From: Actinomycetes bacterium | GTDB lineage: Bacteria > Actinomycetota > Actinomycetes > Nanopelagicales > Nanopelagicaceae | DNA: 64,000 nt | Assembly (NCBI GenBank): GCA_025360085.1 | Contig: JANYCW010000007.1 | Span: 62,001-126,000, forward strand | Direction of reading: 5' to 3' | Shown here: piece after piece, positions 41,853 through 52,966 of the stretch | Position numbering within the stretch: the first letter of the stretch is position 1 | Layout of the letters: every line of letters starts with the position of its first letter | The notes under the pieces: model-generated | The model's database searches: none | What the model saw: the letters and a program-made list of their open reading frames with translations, nothing else | What the model was told of the DNA's origin: nothing | Position numbers and translations under genes: made by a program

Positions 41853-43211
41853 ATGGAGAATATTCCAAACATCTTCAAGGCCTACGATATTCGTGGATTA
41901 GTTGATGTTGAAATCACTCCCGAGTTTTGTTTTGCAACGGGAGTGGCGTTTGCCCGTTTTTTAAAGCAGGAGCGCGAGCCTGCCACGGTTGTGATTGCAC
42001 AAGATATGCGAGCGTCATCACCTTCTTTAGCGCAAGCTTTTTCTGCAGGCGTCACATCTACGGGTTTTGATGTAATAAGAATCGGTCTTGCCTCTACCGA
42101 TATGTTGTACTTTGCCTCTGGGAAACTTGGTTTGCCTGGCGCAATGTTCACAGCCAGCCACAATCCCGCCGCGTACAATGGAATTAAATTGGCATTAAGT
42201 AGTGCCCGCCCCATTGGAAGAGAGTCTGGGCTTTTAACAATTGAAAATTTCGTTCGTATGGGTTCACCTCTTGAATTTCGCTCCGTTGGTGTTGAGACCA
42301 CAACAGATATGCTCGAAGAGTATGTTGATTACCTTTTATCCCTTGTAGATCTTAAAGAAATTAGGCGGTTAAAAATTGTTGTTGATGCTGGAAATGGAAT
42401 GGCAGGCCACACTGCTCCTGCTATTTTTTCACGAATTAATGTTGAGCTCATCCCTCTCTATTTTGAACTCGATGGGGATTTTCCAAATCACGAAGCAAAT
42501 CCAATAGAGCCCAAGAATATTCGCGATTTGCAGCAAGCGGTAAAGAAGCAAAAGGCTGATTTAGGTCTTGCCTTTGATGGGGATGCCGATCGCTGTTTTC
42601 TTGTCGATGAAAATGGAAAGGCCGTAAATCCTTCGGATTTAACTTCTCTCATTGCCAAGCGCGAATTGGCCAAACACCCAGGTTCGACGATTATCTATAA
42701 TCTCATTTCTTCCCGATCGGTCCTAGAAATCATCCAAGAGAGCGGTGGAACGGGCTTGCGAAGCCGCGTGGGGCATTCATATATTAAGGCGATGATGGCT
42801 GAGAGTGGCGCAATTTTTGGCGGCGAGCACTCAGGCCATTTCTATTTCAAAGATTTCTGGAGGGCAGATTCAGGGGCACTAGCGGCATTACATGCAATTG
42901 CGGCCTTAGGGCAATCTCAGGTGAGTATGTCCAAGCTTTTGGCGCCTTTTCAACGTTACGTGTCCAGCGGAGAAATCAATTCGCAAGTAAGCAATGCCGA
43001 TGCTGCCATGGCACTCGTGGAGACGGCATTCATGGCCCGAAAAGGAGTAGAACGTGATTACCTCGATGGCTTAAGCATCAGTGGGGATTCATGGTGGTTT
43101 AACCTTCGTCCATCCAATACCGAACCTCTCTTACGCCTAAATGTTGAGGCTAAGACGGCTACAGCCATGAGCAAGCTACGTGATGAAGTTCTCGCCTTGA
43201 TTGGGAGTTAA
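41853..43211 (+). CDS. manB: Phosphomannomutase/phosphoglucomutase
   Basis: A 452-residue phosphohexomutase: AYDIRG near the start, phosphoserine loop MFTASHNPAAYNGIKL, metal loop FDGDADRCF, sugar loop GGEHSGHFYFKDFW and phosphate loop RPSNTEPLLRLN. It interconverts mannose 6- and 1-phosphate (and glucose phosphates in some members), feeding GDP-mannose synthesis with the nucleotidyltransferase at 35.6 kb. Eight bases after DUF3499. The isomerase ManA, which follows in mycobacteria, is absent here. Confidence 0.94.
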   Translation: MENIPNIFKAYDIRGLVDVEITPEFCFATGVAFARFLKQEREPATVVIAQDMRASSPSLAQAFSAGVTSTGFDVIRIGLASTDMLYFASGKLGLPGAMFTASHNPAAYNGIKLALSSARPIGRESGLLTIENFVRMGSPLEFRSVGVETTTDMLEEYVDYLLSLVDLKEIRRLKIVVDAGNGMAGHTAPAIFSRINVELIPLYFELDGDFPNHEANPIEPKNIRDLQQAVKKQKADLGLAFDGDADRCFLVDENGKAVNPSDLTSLIAKRELAKHPGSTIIYNLISSRSVLEIIQESGGTGLRSRVGHSYIKAMMAESGAIFGGEHSGHFYFKDFWRADSGALAALHAIAALGQSQVSMSKLLAPFQRYVSSGEINSQVSNADAAMALVETAFMARKGVERDYLDGLSISGDSWWFNLRPSNTEPLLRLNVEAKTATAMSKLRDEVLALIGS

Positions 43212-43279
43212 AGCGCCCGACTCATTACTCCCAATGGCTTACAGGGCAGTAAACTAACGCCCTAGACACATCACTTTAA

Positions 43280-44577
<1,298 letters not shown>

Positions 44578-44578
<1 letters not shown>

Positions 44579-45264
44579 TGACTTTGGTTATGGTCGTCGA
44601 TGACGATCAAGACCTCTCTGAAATGCTCGGAATTGTTTTAACTGGAGCAGGAATTGACGTTGACCTCGTAAGTCGCGGCGATGAAGTTATGGATGTATTT
44701 CGAAACAATCCTCCAGATTTAGTGCTCCTTGATGTTATGTTGCCAGGTCTAGATGGAATTGAAGTCTGCAAGTTAATTCGGGCTGAATCCATGGTGCCAA
44801 TTATTATGCTCAGCGCCAAAAGTGATTCCTTTGATGTGGTGCGGGGTTTAGAGGCTGGCGCCGATGATTACATGGTCAAGCCATTTAAACATCCATCCGA
44901 GCTCATTGCTCGCATTCGCACACGATTACGTCGAACAAATACCGAAATTTCGGGGCTTTTAACTATCGGCGACCTAGCAATTGATGTACAAGCACACCAA
45001 GTTTTACGTGCAGGAAAACAGATCGCATTAACTCGGCTTGAATTTGACCTTTTAGTGGCGCTGGCGAAAGAGCCAGGACGAGTATTTTCACGTGATGCAC
45101 TCTTGCGTGAAGTTTGGGGATATCGCCACTCAACTGATACCCGCTTGGTAAATGTACATGTCCAAAGATTGCGTGCCAAAATTGAACACGATGCTGAGCG
45201 TCCAGAGATTGTTGTTACAGTTCGAGGAGTTGGTTACAAAGCTGGAGTAATGGGCAGTTCATAA
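44578..45264 (+). CDS. mtrA: Response regulator MtrA
   Basis: A 228-residue OmpR-class regulator. The receiver domain has VVDDDQD, the phospho-acceptor in LLDVMLPG (D52), and the switch Lys in DDYMVKPF; the winged helix covers about 130-225 (TRLEFDLLVALAKEPGRVFS, VHVQRLRAKIE, GVGYKAG). Position after sahH and before mtrB identifies the essential actinobacterial MtrA, linked to cell division and envelope control. TAATG overlap with sahH. Confidence 0.95.
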
Positions 45265-45266
45265 TA

Positions 45267-46817
45267 ATGAACGGTCTTTTTTCGCGATTTCGTAATTCAC
45301 TTGCCTTAAAAGTAATAGTTTCAACGGTAGTCCTTTCGTTAGGCGTCATTTACGTTGCAGGTTCTGCCTTAAATTCGCAGTTATCTGCAGGTATTAAGAA
45401 GGTAAATCTAGAATCCTCATTAACGGAAGCCCGTTCTACGATTTTCAGCGCGAAATATCGTTTAGTTTTAGCGCAAGGGGAAAAAGAAGAGGCCGTGAGG
45501 AAAGTCATTGACGACGTAATCAGCGCAGCGACGTCACTGACTACGAGTGAAAATGCACGTGAAGTTATATTTATTAAAAGTGAAGGAAATACTAAAAATA
45601 TAAATTATGCGATTACCTCAAACTTTGTGGACCCAAATTCAATTCCGAAGTACTTGAGTATGAGTGTTAGAAAAAGCAATGAGAATGTCTGGAGCTACAT
45701 CACAATTAGGTACGTAGACGGTCGCAAGGTTCCAGGATTAGCAATCGGAGAAAAAGTACAAATCCCTAATGCCGGCCGATATGAGATGTATTTGGTCTTC
45801 TCACTGTCAAATCAAAATGCAACGCTTGCATTGATTACACGGTACTTGCTGCTTACGGGATTTTTCCTAATTTTTCTTATTGGATTAATTACATGGATGG
45901 TGTTGCGTCAAGTTGTGAAACCAGTACGAGAGGCAGCTCAGATCGCAAGTAAGTTTACTTCTGGAGATTTTTCGGAGCGAATGCATGTTCGTTCTCAAGA
46001 TGAAATGGCCATCCTGGCAATGGCGTTTAATGATATGGCCGAGTCTCTGGCAGAGCAGTTTGCACGGCTAGAAAACCTATCTCGAGTTCAGCAACGTTTT
46101 GTCTCTGATGTTTCGCATGAACTCAGAACGCCTCTCACGACGCTTCGAATGGCATCTGAAGTCATTTACTCAGCAAATGAGGATTTTGATCCAGTTCTGA
46201 CCCGAAGTAGTGAATTAATGGTTGCCCAACTTGACCGATTCGAAAGATTGCTTGAAGATCTTCTGGAGATAAGCCGCTTTGATGCTGAAGCTGCAGAATT
46301 GGAAGCCGTTGATTTTGATTTGATTAGTCTGGTTCGGCGGTGTGCAGATGATTTAGCATTAGTTGCCCATCAGAACTCAACAGAGTTACGCATTTATACA
46401 ATCGCATCTGAGGTAAGCATTAGTGCTGATATCCGTCGAGTTGAACGAATTTTGCGAAATCTGCTCACGAATGCCATCGATTTTGCCGATGAAAAGCCAA
46501 TCACAATCACTATCGTTGCAAGTGATGAGGATGTTGCTGTAGGGGTGCGTGATTCTGGTATCGGCCTTGACGAATCTTCACTTAATCGAGTTTTTGATCG
46601 ATTCTGGCGTGCTGATTTGTCGCGCGCTCGTACGCGAGGCGGTACCGGGCTCGGCTTATCCATTGCCTTAGAGGATGCTCGATTACACAATGGTGAACTC
46701 GAAGTTTGGGGGAGACCTGATAAAGGGGCGCACTTCGTTTTGACACTTCCCCGTAAGGAGTCTACGAGCATAAATAGCAGGTTAATAAAACTGCAACCTG
46801 ATGATTTCCACGAATAG
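45267..46817 (+). CDS. mtrB: Sensor histidine kinase MtrB
   Basis: A 516-residue membrane kinase. Helices at about 13-34 and 194-214 flank an extracytoplasmic domain; a HAMP linker follows, then the dimer/phospho-acceptor helix with SDVSHELRTPLTTL (H284) and the ATPase domain with NLLTNAI, DSGIGL, FDRFWR and GGTGLGLSIA. It phosphorylates MtrA encoded 2 bases upstream. In most actinobacteria the lipoprotein gene lpqB follows mtrB; here a 48-base AT-rich gap leads straight to comF. Confidence 0.95.
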   Translation: MNGLFSRFRNSLALKVIVSTVVLSLGVIYVAGSALNSQLSAGIKKVNLESSLTEARSTIFSAKYRLVLAQGEKEEAVRKVIDDVISAATSLTTSENAREVIFIKSEGNTKNINYAITSNFVDPNSIPKYLSMSVRKSNENVWSYITIRYVDGRKVPGLAIGEKVQIPNAGRYEMYLVFSLSNQNATLALITRYLLLTGFFLIFLIGLITWMVLRQVVKPVREAAQIASKFTSGDFSERMHVRSQDEMAILAMAFNDMAESLAEQFARLENLSRVQQRFVSDVSHELRTPLTTLRMASEVIYSANEDFDPVLTRSSELMVAQLDRFERLLEDLLEISRFDAEAAELEAVDFDLISLVRRCADDLALVAHQNSTELRIYTIASEVSISADIRRVERILRNLLTNAIDFADEKPITITIVASDEDVAVGVRDSGIGLDESSLNRVFDRFWRADLSRARTRGGTGLGLSIALEDARLHNGELEVWGRPDKGAHFVLTLPRKESTSINSRLIKLQPDDFHE

Positions 46818-46853
46818 TTTCCACAGCTAAAAAACTATTTACATAATTTAATT

Positions 46854-46859
46854 TAGCAT
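46854..46859 (+). promoter_or_regulatory. Predicted leaderless -10 for comF
   Basis: TAGCAT, 6 bases before the GTG at 46866, in an AT-rich 48-base gap. Confidence 0.5.
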
Positions 46860-46865
46860 TAAACG

Positions 46866-47522
46866 GTGCAAATCGTTGAGGGCTTTGGACAACTTCTTTT
46901 TCCAAGTCGGTGTTATGGTTGCGGAGTAATTGGAATTTCGATTTGTTCCCTCTGTCGGATCGAGTGGAGTCCACACCTTTACTCCTTAAGCATTGGCAGA
47001 ATGCCTGTCCACTCATCAATCCTTTATTCTTCGATAGCCAGCAAGATTGTTTTGGCCGCAAAAGAAAATGGCTTAAGAGGTGCTGATACTTTGATTGTTG
47101 ATTCAATAACGAACGTGTTAATAAGAACGCAATTAGATATGGCCCACGTGTGTTTGGTCCCAATTCCATCTTCTGCACTAGCGCGCCGCCGCCGAGGACG
47201 TAGTTTCATTGTAGATATCGTAAACCGAGTGAGCTTAGAACTTTCAGTGCCGATGGCAAACTCACTCGAACTCACTCGAAAAGTTCGCGATCAAAGCGGT
47301 TTGCATGCAAAGGCACGTGCAGTCAACTTGGAGGGTGCTTTCGCTCTTAAAGTAGGCGCATATCCGCGAGGAAATCTCATACTCATTGATGATGTAGTGA
47401 CAACTGGTGCAACCTTACGAGAGGCCGCTAGAGCCCTGTCCAGCCAAGGATTACACGTTCTTGCCTCAGTTACCGCTTGTGTGGCCCAACCTCTAAGATA
47501 TGAGAGTTCAAACAAGCGATAA
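46866..47522 (+). CDS. comF: ComF family phosphoribosyltransferase
   Basis: A 218-residue protein. An N-terminal cysteine cluster (CYGCGVIGISICSLC) is the ComF zinc-binding part, and the C-terminal half is a type I phosphoribosyltransferase fold with the PRPP loop LILIDDVVTTGATLREA. ComF relatives assist DNA uptake in competent bacteria, but the family is also widespread in non-competent species. Position between mtrB and secA is as in mycobacteria (Rv3242c). GTG start. Confidence 0.9.
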   Translation: MQIVEGFGQLLFPSRCYGCGVIGISICSLCRIEWSPHLYSLSIGRMPVHSSILYSSIASKIVLAAKENGLRGADTLIVDSITNVLIRTQLDMAHVCLVPIPSSALARRRRGRSFIVDIVNRVSLELSVPMANSLELTRKVRDQSGLHAKARAVNLEGAFALKVGAYPRGNLILIDDVVTTGATLREAARALSSQGLHVLASVTACVAQPLRYESSNKR

Positions 47523-47544
47523 AAAAGACTGAAAGGCTCGATTA

Positions 47545-50217
47545 ATGCCAGCATTTTTTGACCGAATTTTACGTGCAGGTGAAGGACGCCTTCTTCGTGA
47601 ACTTGGCAAAGTCGTAGCCGTAGTCAACGAACATGAACCACGAATAAGTGCGCTCTCCGATGCTGATTTGCGCGCGCAGACTACGTTATTTCAAGATCGC
47701 TTCGCAAAAGGTGAAACCCTGGATGATTTACTGCCGGAGGCCTTTGCTGTGGTTCGTGAAGCCGCAAAGCGAACATTAGGCCAACGTCACTACGATGTTC
47801 AGCTCATGGGTGGAGCCGCCCTTCACAGAGGTAATATCGCGGAGATGCGCACGGGTGAAGGAAAAACTTTAGTTGCAACGCTTCCATCATATTTAAACGC
47901 TTTGGCTGGACGCGGTGTTCACGTAGTAACAACTAATGATTATTTAGCAGAGCGCGACAGCGAATGGATGGGGCGTGTCCATCGATTCTTAGGTTTAAGA
48001 GTTGGCGTAATTCTGGCCAATATGACGCCAAACGAACGTCGTGAGGCATACTTAAACGATATTACTTACGGCACAAATAATGAGTTCGGCTTTGATTATC
48101 TTCGTGACAACATGGCTTGGTCTCTTGAAGAGTGCGTTCAGCGCGAACATTTCTTTGCAGTCGTCGATGAAGTCGACTCAATCTTAATTGACGAAGCGCG
48201 GACTCCTTTAATTATCAGCGGTCCTGCCGATAAAGCAACGAAATGGTATGTGGAATTTGCTAATCATGTTGGAAAATTGCAACGCGATGTTCATTATGAA
48301 GTCGATGAAAAGAAGAAGACAGTAGGAATTTTAGAAGAAGGCGTCACGAAAGTTGAAGAATTATTGAAAATTGGCAACCTTTATGAGGCGGCAAATACGC
48401 CGATGATTGGCTACCTCAATAATGCCGTACGAGCCAAGGAGTTATTTAAACGCGATAAAGATTATGTGGTCATGAATGGTGAACTTCTAATTGTCGATGA
48501 GCACACCGGCCGCATGCTAGCTGGCCGTCGATATAGCGAAGGGTTACATCAAGCTCTGGAAGCAAAAGAGCGTATCGAGATCAAAGATGAAAACCAGACA
48601 TTAGCGACAATTACTTTGCAAAACTATTTCCGCCTTTACAGCAAGTTGTCAGGTATGACAGGAACGGCAATGACGGAAGCCTCAGAGTTTTATCAGATAT
48701 ATAAACTTGGTGTGGTTCCAATTCCTACTAATCGCGACATGATTCGCATCGACCAATCCGATTTGGTTTATAAATCCGAAGCGGGAAAATTCAAGGCGGT
48801 AACCGCGGACATCGCAGATAAACATCGGAAAGGTCAGCCAGTCTTGGTTGGAACAGTAAGTGTTGAAAAATCTGAGGAGCTTTCGGCATTCTTGCGCAAA
48901 TCGGGCGTTCCCCACGAAGTTCTTAATGCTAAGCATCACCAAAGGGAAGCCTCAATCATCGCCCGTGCTGGAGTTGCTGGGGCAGTAACGGTTGCAACAA
49001 ATATGGCAGGTCGAGGTACTGACATTATGCTGGGTGGAAACCCTGAGTTCATGGCTGACTTCGAACTTCAACGCCGCGGAATTTCACCGGTGGATAATGC
49101 CCAAGATTACGAAGCGGCCTGGCCCGCTGAGATTGCGCGCCAAAAAGCCGCAGTGGAAAAAGGTCATGAGGAAGTCGTCGCCCTTGGTGGTCTTTATGTT
49201 CTTGGCACTGAACGCCATGAATCTCGTCGGATCGATAATCAGCTCCGAGGTCGCTCTGGTCGCCAGGGGGATCCTGGTGAATCACGCTTCTATCTTTCAC
49301 TTGAAGATGAACTCATGCGCCGATTTAACTCAGGAATGGTTGAACGTTTCTTAACTGCTGCCGGCATTCCAGAAGATGCTCCCATTGAATCCAAGATGGT
49401 CAGTAATGCCATTCGATCTGCTCAAACGCAAGTTGAGGCGCAAAACTTCGAAATGCGTAAAAATGTTTTGAAGTATGACGATGTTATGAATCGCCAACGC
49501 CAGGTCGTTTACGGTGAGCGTCGGATTGTTCTTGAAGGTGAAGATATAAAAGATCAAGTTGCCGATTTCGTTAGTGAGACTCTCACTGCATACGTGAGTA
49601 TTGCTACTTCTGCTGGGTATTCTGAAGACTGGGATTTGGACACTCTCTGGAATGCATTGAAAACAATTTATCCGATCTCTTTTTCAGTTGAAGAGTTAAT
49701 CAAAGAAGTAGGTTCTCGGAGCGCAATCGATGTTGAGTATCTAAAGGCCCGCATTATTGAGGACTGTAAACAAGCATATTTAAGGCGTGAAGAGAGTTTA
49801 GGTCGCGAAGTTATGCGCGAACTTGAACGAAAAGTTCTTCTGTCAGTTCTTGATCGAAGGTGGCGCGAACATCTCTATGAGATGGATTATCTTCAAGAGG
49901 GAATTGGTTTGCGAGCCATGGCACAGAGAGATCCCTTAATTGAGTATCAACGCGAAGGCTATGACCTTTTCTCTGCCATGATGGAGGCAATCAAAGAAGA
50001 GATTGCGGGCTTTCTTTTCAATATTGAGGTCACCATTGAATCATCAAGCAACGAGATAACGGGTGCAGGTTTAGAAGCAAAACCGCGTCCAACATCTGGA
50101 TTGCAGTACACGGCCGCGGATGAGTCAGGCGTTAAAACAACGAATGAAGTTTCTCGGAATGCACCATGCCCATGTGGCTCAGGTAAAAAATTTAAGCGCT
50201 GTCACGGCGCGAGTTAA
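47545..50217 (+). CDS. secA: Preprotein translocase ATPase SecA
   Basis: An 890-residue motor that drives unfolded proteins through SecYEG. Walker A is MRTGEGKT at residues 101-108; later motifs include [15 protein letters not shown], the [15 protein letters not shown] helicase motif and [20 protein letters not shown]. The C-terminus is a zinc-binding SEC-C motif ([15 protein letters not shown]). Length is right for SecA1. GAAAGG precedes the ATG by about 9 bases, so this gene appears leadered. Its last four bases, TTAA, are shared with the convergent stop. Confidence 0.96.
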   Translation: MPAFFDRILRAGEGRLLRELGKVVAVVNEHEPRISALSDADLRAQTTLFQDRFAKGETLDDLLPEAFAVVREAAKRTLGQRHYDVQLMGGAALHRGNIAEMRTGEGKTLVATLPSYLNALAGRGVHVVTTNDYLAERDSEWMGRVHRFLGLRVGVILANMTPNERREAYLNDITYGTNNEFGFDYLRDNMAWSLEECVQREHFFAVVDEVDSILIDEARTPLIISGPADKATKWYVEFANHVGKLQRDVHYEVDEKKKTVGILEEGVTKVEELLKIGNLYEAANTPMIGYLNNAVRAKELFKRDKDYVVMNGELLIVDEHTGRMLAGRRYSEGLHQALEAKERIEIKDENQTLATITLQNYFRLYSKLSGMTGTAMTEASEFYQIYKLGVVPIPTNRDMIRIDQSDLVYKSEAGKFKAVTADIADKHRKGQPVLVGTVSVEKSEELSAFLRKSGVPHEVLNAKHHQREASIIARAGVAGAVTVATNMAGRGTDIMLGGNPEFMADFELQRRGISPVDNAQDYEAAWPAEIARQKAAVEKGHEEVVALGGLYVLGTERHESRRIDNQLRGRSGRQGDPGESRFYLSLEDELMRRFNSGMVERFLTAAGIPEDAPIESKMVSNAIRSAQTQVEAQNFEMRKNVLKYDDVMNRQRQVVYGERRIVLEGEDIKDQVADFVSETLTAYVSIATSAGYSEDWDLDTLWNALKTIYPISFSVEELIKEVGSRSAIDVEYLKARIIEDCKQAYLRREESLGREVMRELERKVLLSVLDRRWREHLYEMDYLQEGIGLRAMAQRDPLIEYQREGYDLFSAMMEAIKEEIAGFLFNIEVTIESSSNEITGAGLEAKPRPTSGLQYTAADESGVKTTNEVSRNAPCPCGSGKKFKRCHGAS

Positions 50218-50780
50218 AGCAAAGTAAGGGCAGTACAGAGCCAGCGGTTATCAATGCCTTCGAATCTAAAGACCAAGGCGCGTAATCGATCTGCGAATCT
50301 GACTGTGACGGTAGCTTCGCAGATTCCGTCGAGAGGTTGACTTATGTGGAGTCTCCTAATCCTGCCTAGATCCTTTTGACTACCTGATTTTTTCATTAAC
50401 TCACAGTAAATACGGTGATGAAAAATTTTTGTTAATTGAGTTGGAGAGCGTCGTCCTGCAAATACCTCCAGAACATTGAGTGTAAAATTCATGCACCAAA
50501 CATTTAGTTCTGGAAGATCTTCAGAAGATGTCGCAACTGGCGCAAAGTCTGGATCAAATTCATCATCAAAGACACTTGGGACAAGGTAGCGCCTGCTTTT
50601 TTTAGGAAGTACTGACATTGGCCGAGGTCGAAAGATTTCAAGAACTGGGTGAAGCCAATCTTCATTTTCATCGCTTGATATTGAGCTGAGTATGGTTTTG
50701 CGAAACGTGGGAACATCTTCATATACATAATTAGTAGTCATAGAGTTCAGATTTGTCACTTTGATAGAGGAATTCATCAA
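50214..50780 (-). CDS. DUF6459-like protein next to secA
   Basis: About 188 residues. The C-terminal 95 residues look like the actinobacterial DUF6459 family: [31 protein letters not shown], then [21 protein letters not shown] and [22 protein letters not shown]. The N-terminal half is polar and unstructured-looking. Such genes lie near secA in many actinobacteria (Rv3231c/Rv3235 region) and have no known function. The ATG at 50777 or the internal ATG at 50738 could be the start; no Shine-Dalgarno or leaderless box settles it. Confidence 0.7.
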   Translation of the reverse strand: MMNSSIKVTNLNSMTTNYVYEDVPTFRKTILSSISSDENEDWLHPVLEIFRPRPMSVLPKKSRRYLVPSVFDDEFDPDFAPVATSSEDLPELNVWCMNFTLNVLEVFAGRRSPTQLTKIFHHRIYCELMKKSGSQKDLGRIRRLHISQPLDGICEATVTVRFADRLRALVFRFEGIDNRWLCTALTLL

Positions 50781-50797
50781 CTCAAAGGCGGAACCTG

Positions 50798-50817
50798 AGT
50801 CATCCGGATTGATGACT
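50798..50817. promoter_or_regulatory. Inverted repeat in the divergent gap before the SAF gene
   Basis: AGTCATC and GATGACT separated by 6 bases, in the 85-base gap between the divergent DUF6459-like and SAF-domain genes. It could be an operator for either; no -10 in clear register was found. Confidence 0.35.
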
Positions 50818-50865
50818 GTGTATAGCCAATCTCAAGAAATGGCACGATGGCCTTGGGTTTGACTT

Positions 50866-51465
50866 ATGGTTAATAAAAAAGACAGATCTCAATCGCGAAC
50901 AGCAGTGGCAATCACTCTCATCGTAGCTTCTTTCGTTTCGGCGGTCCTGCTGGCCACATTTTCAATGCGAGGTGGCGAGTATTGGGTTGCGATTTCAGAT
51001 ACGAGCCCCGGTCACCAACTCATTGCCAGCGACATCGAACTTCGACACTTCGATTTAGATGCAAGTTCTTCACTCTATTTAGCCAAAGCCGACGTTGCAG
51101 TAGGAATGATTGCAACTAGCAAACTCGTTCCCGGCCAAATATTGAGTTGGCAAAACATTAACTCTACTAGCAGCATATTGGCTTCAAGCGCCGTACCAAT
51201 TAGTATTCGCGCCTCAGATGTTGCCGCAGGTATCCAAATAGGTGAAGGTATTGATATCTACTGGGTCATAGATAACCAAAATGGCGAACTACCTGTTGAG
51301 CCACTTATGATTTTAGGTGGGGTTGTGCTCTTGAGTTATGACCAAAAAAGTAAAAACTTTGGATCTGATGCAGCCCTTACAGTAGCTGTTGAAGAGACTC
51401 AGGTTCTCAGGCTCCTTAAGGCCACCACACACGGGCGGCTAGTTGTAGTTCGGTCTCATGTCTGA
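50866..51465 (+). CDS. SAF-domain membrane-anchored protein (CpaB/FlgA-like)
   Basis: A 199-residue protein with one N-terminal membrane helix (about residues 14-34) and a SAF domain (about 40-110; SPGHQLIASDIELRHFDLD, VGMIATSKLVPGQILSW). A second beta region follows (about 115-195), as in the CpaB/RcpC family of pilus assembly proteins. No other pilus genes are in the window. The P-loop gene overlaps its end by 8 bases. In actinobacteria this pair recurs downstream of secA; its function is unknown. Confidence 0.78.
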   Translation: MVNKKDRSQSRTAVAITLIVASFVSAVLLATFSMRGGEYWVAISDTSPGHQLIASDIELRHFDLDASSSLYLAKADVAVGMIATSKLVPGQILSWQNINSTSSILASSAVPISIRASDVAAGIQIGEGIDIYWVIDNQNGELPVEPLMILGGVVLLSYDQKSKNFGSDAALTVAVEETQVLRLLKATTHGRLVVVRSHV

Positions 51466-52558
51466 CTTAGAACTCCCAACGGTTATTACCGCAATTTCTG
51501 ATGCGCAAACTGAGAGTTTCATCGCCGGGACTTTATTTGCTCAAGGATGGAGCGTCATTTTTCGAGCGATAGATATTGAATCTTTAGAAAGCTACGTATT
51601 TTCAAACTCACAGAAGGCTCAAGGAGCGCTTCTAATTTTCGCACCTGACCTTCCAGGAATAACACGTGGGAAACTGGATGTTCTCGCCACTTTGGTCAAG
51701 CAGATTGTTGGCTTTTCAAATGGGTCTGATAGAGATTGGAATTTAGGAGAGTTACATGGCCTACCAACGAGCGCCACTGACTTAGTGAGTTTAGTACGAG
51801 GATATGTGCGCGCTCCCATGCTGCGACAGAGCACACAAAGTCAGCGACAAGCTCGAAGAGCGCATGTGCTTGCGATTGGATCGGCAGGCAGCAACACAGG
51901 CTGTACGACTCTGGCGATAAATATCGCCATGGAGATGAGCATCTTAGAGAAGCAAACCCTTCTCATCGATGCAAATTTTCGTGCTCCATCGATTGCGGCT
52001 TTACTTTCCATCAGAAATGTAAGCAGTGATTCAATGTGGCGAGTAATTGCGCCATCACTTTCTATGACCGAGATTTCTCAGGAGCAAGCCTCAGAAGTCG
52101 ATGAGTTTATGGGGCAAGCGACACACTCATTTGATCGAATTGTCATTGACTTAGGATCCATTTCTGGCCTATCCAACCGCCTCACGGATCGCCGCTGGAC
52201 ATCCACTCTGACGACTTGGAGCTGTGATCAAGCCGATGAACTCATGATTGTCTCAAGACCGGATCTTTTAGGGCTACATCGTTTGGAACAAGTGAGCGCC
52301 CTTATCGAAAAGACCGCAATTCGTAGTGCTGTGAGTTTTACCCTCAACATGCGCAATCAGGGTCGAAAAGGCGCCGAAGAAGAAGCAAAGTTTCTTGCCT
52401 CAACCTCTGGACTCAAACCCTTGTGTGTTCGAGTCATTCCGCGAGATAGCCGAGTCGTTAATTGTGCCGAACAACAAAAATCTACACTTGTTGAAGTCAA
52501 CGAGCGCTCTGCATTGCGCAAATCAATAGCAAAAATAGCTAACGAATTAGAGCGCTAA
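51458..52558 (+). CDS. MinD/ParA-like protein with degenerate P-loop (CpaE-like)
   Basis: A 366-residue protein. An N-terminal receiver-like part (about 1-110) is followed by a MinD/ParA-type fold. The Walker A position reads AIGSAGSNTGCTTLAINIA: it keeps the glycines and Thr pair but has neither the signature Lys of KGGxGKT nor the P-loop Lys. Related actinobacterial proteins carry GPxGAPGRTT here, so the loss is a family trait. TLLIDANFRAPS matches the Walker A' Asp strand. It is coupled to the SAF protein and may localise or regulate an envelope machine. Confidence 0.75.
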   Translation: MSDLELPTVITAISDAQTESFIAGTLFAQGWSVIFRAIDIESLESYVFSNSQKAQGALLIFAPDLPGITRGKLDVLATLVKQIVGFSNGSDRDWNLGELHGLPTSATDLVSLVRGYVRAPMLRQSTQSQRQARRAHVLAIGSAGSNTGCTTLAINIAMEMSILEKQTLLIDANFRAPSIAALLSIRNVSSDSMWRVIAPSLSMTEISQEQASEVDEFMGQATHSFDRIVIDLGSISGLSNRLTDRRWTSTLTTWSCDQADELMIVSRPDLLGLHRLEQVSALIEKTAIRSAVSFTLNMRNQGRKGAEEEAKFLASTSGLKPLCVRVIPRDSRVVNCAEQQKSTLVEVNERSALRKSIAKIANELER

Positions 52559-52565
52559 CTTCCAA

Positions 52566-52571
52566 TACCAT
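52566..52571 (+). promoter_or_regulatory. Predicted leaderless -10 for the DUF6912 gene
   Basis: TACCAT, 6 bases before the ATG at 52578. Confidence 0.5.
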
Positions 52572-52577
52572 TGGAGT

Positions 52578-52964
52578 ATGCGCGCATATCTACCGATAGC
52601 TCATAGCGACTTATTGGCTTTCCTATTCACCGAAAGTTTCAAAGCAGATGTTGTATTTGCGCCTACTCAAAGTTTCATTGACGCTAATTCAGATTGCGAT
52701 GAGGAAGAAATCGAATACCTCCTCTCAATACTCGCCGGTCAAGCAGCACTTGAACTTCGGTCTTCACAATCTTCTCCGGGCTTAGTTGTGGCCGTTGAAC
52801 TCAACGATGAACAATGCGGGCAGGGCGGCAAAAATTCAATTGCACTAAATCTGGCGATCACATGGGACCAAGTACAATGTGCTCTCTTGTCACACGATGG
52901 CGATGATGAATTAGTTTGGTTTGCAACTCAAGAGATTTCAGTTGAGATTGATAAGTGGAAATAG
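52578..52964 (+). CDS. DUF6912 family protein
   Basis: A 128-residue protein. MRAYLPIAHSDLLAFL, then the acidic SDCDEEEIEYLLSILAGQAALELL-like helix and VVAVELNDE match the actinobacterial DUF6912 pattern (MRVYLPAT ... EEELEYAAM ... A..SLR). It ends next to pdtaS, as in mycobacteria. No catalytic motif is obvious and the function is unknown. Confidence 0.78.
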   Translation: MRAYLPIAHSDLLAFLFTESFKADVVFAPTQSFIDANSDCDEEEIEYLLSILAGQAALELRSSQSSPGLVVAVELNDEQCGQGGKNSIALNLAITWDQVQCALLSHDGDDELVWFATQEISVEIDKWK

Positions 52965-52966
52965 CA

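Noticed and set aside
43240..43262. AGGGC/GCCCT stem before sahH as a SAH or SAM riboswitch or terminator
   Set aside because: Only a five-base stem, no conserved riboswitch core recognisable and no T-run; the gap is just 80 bases.
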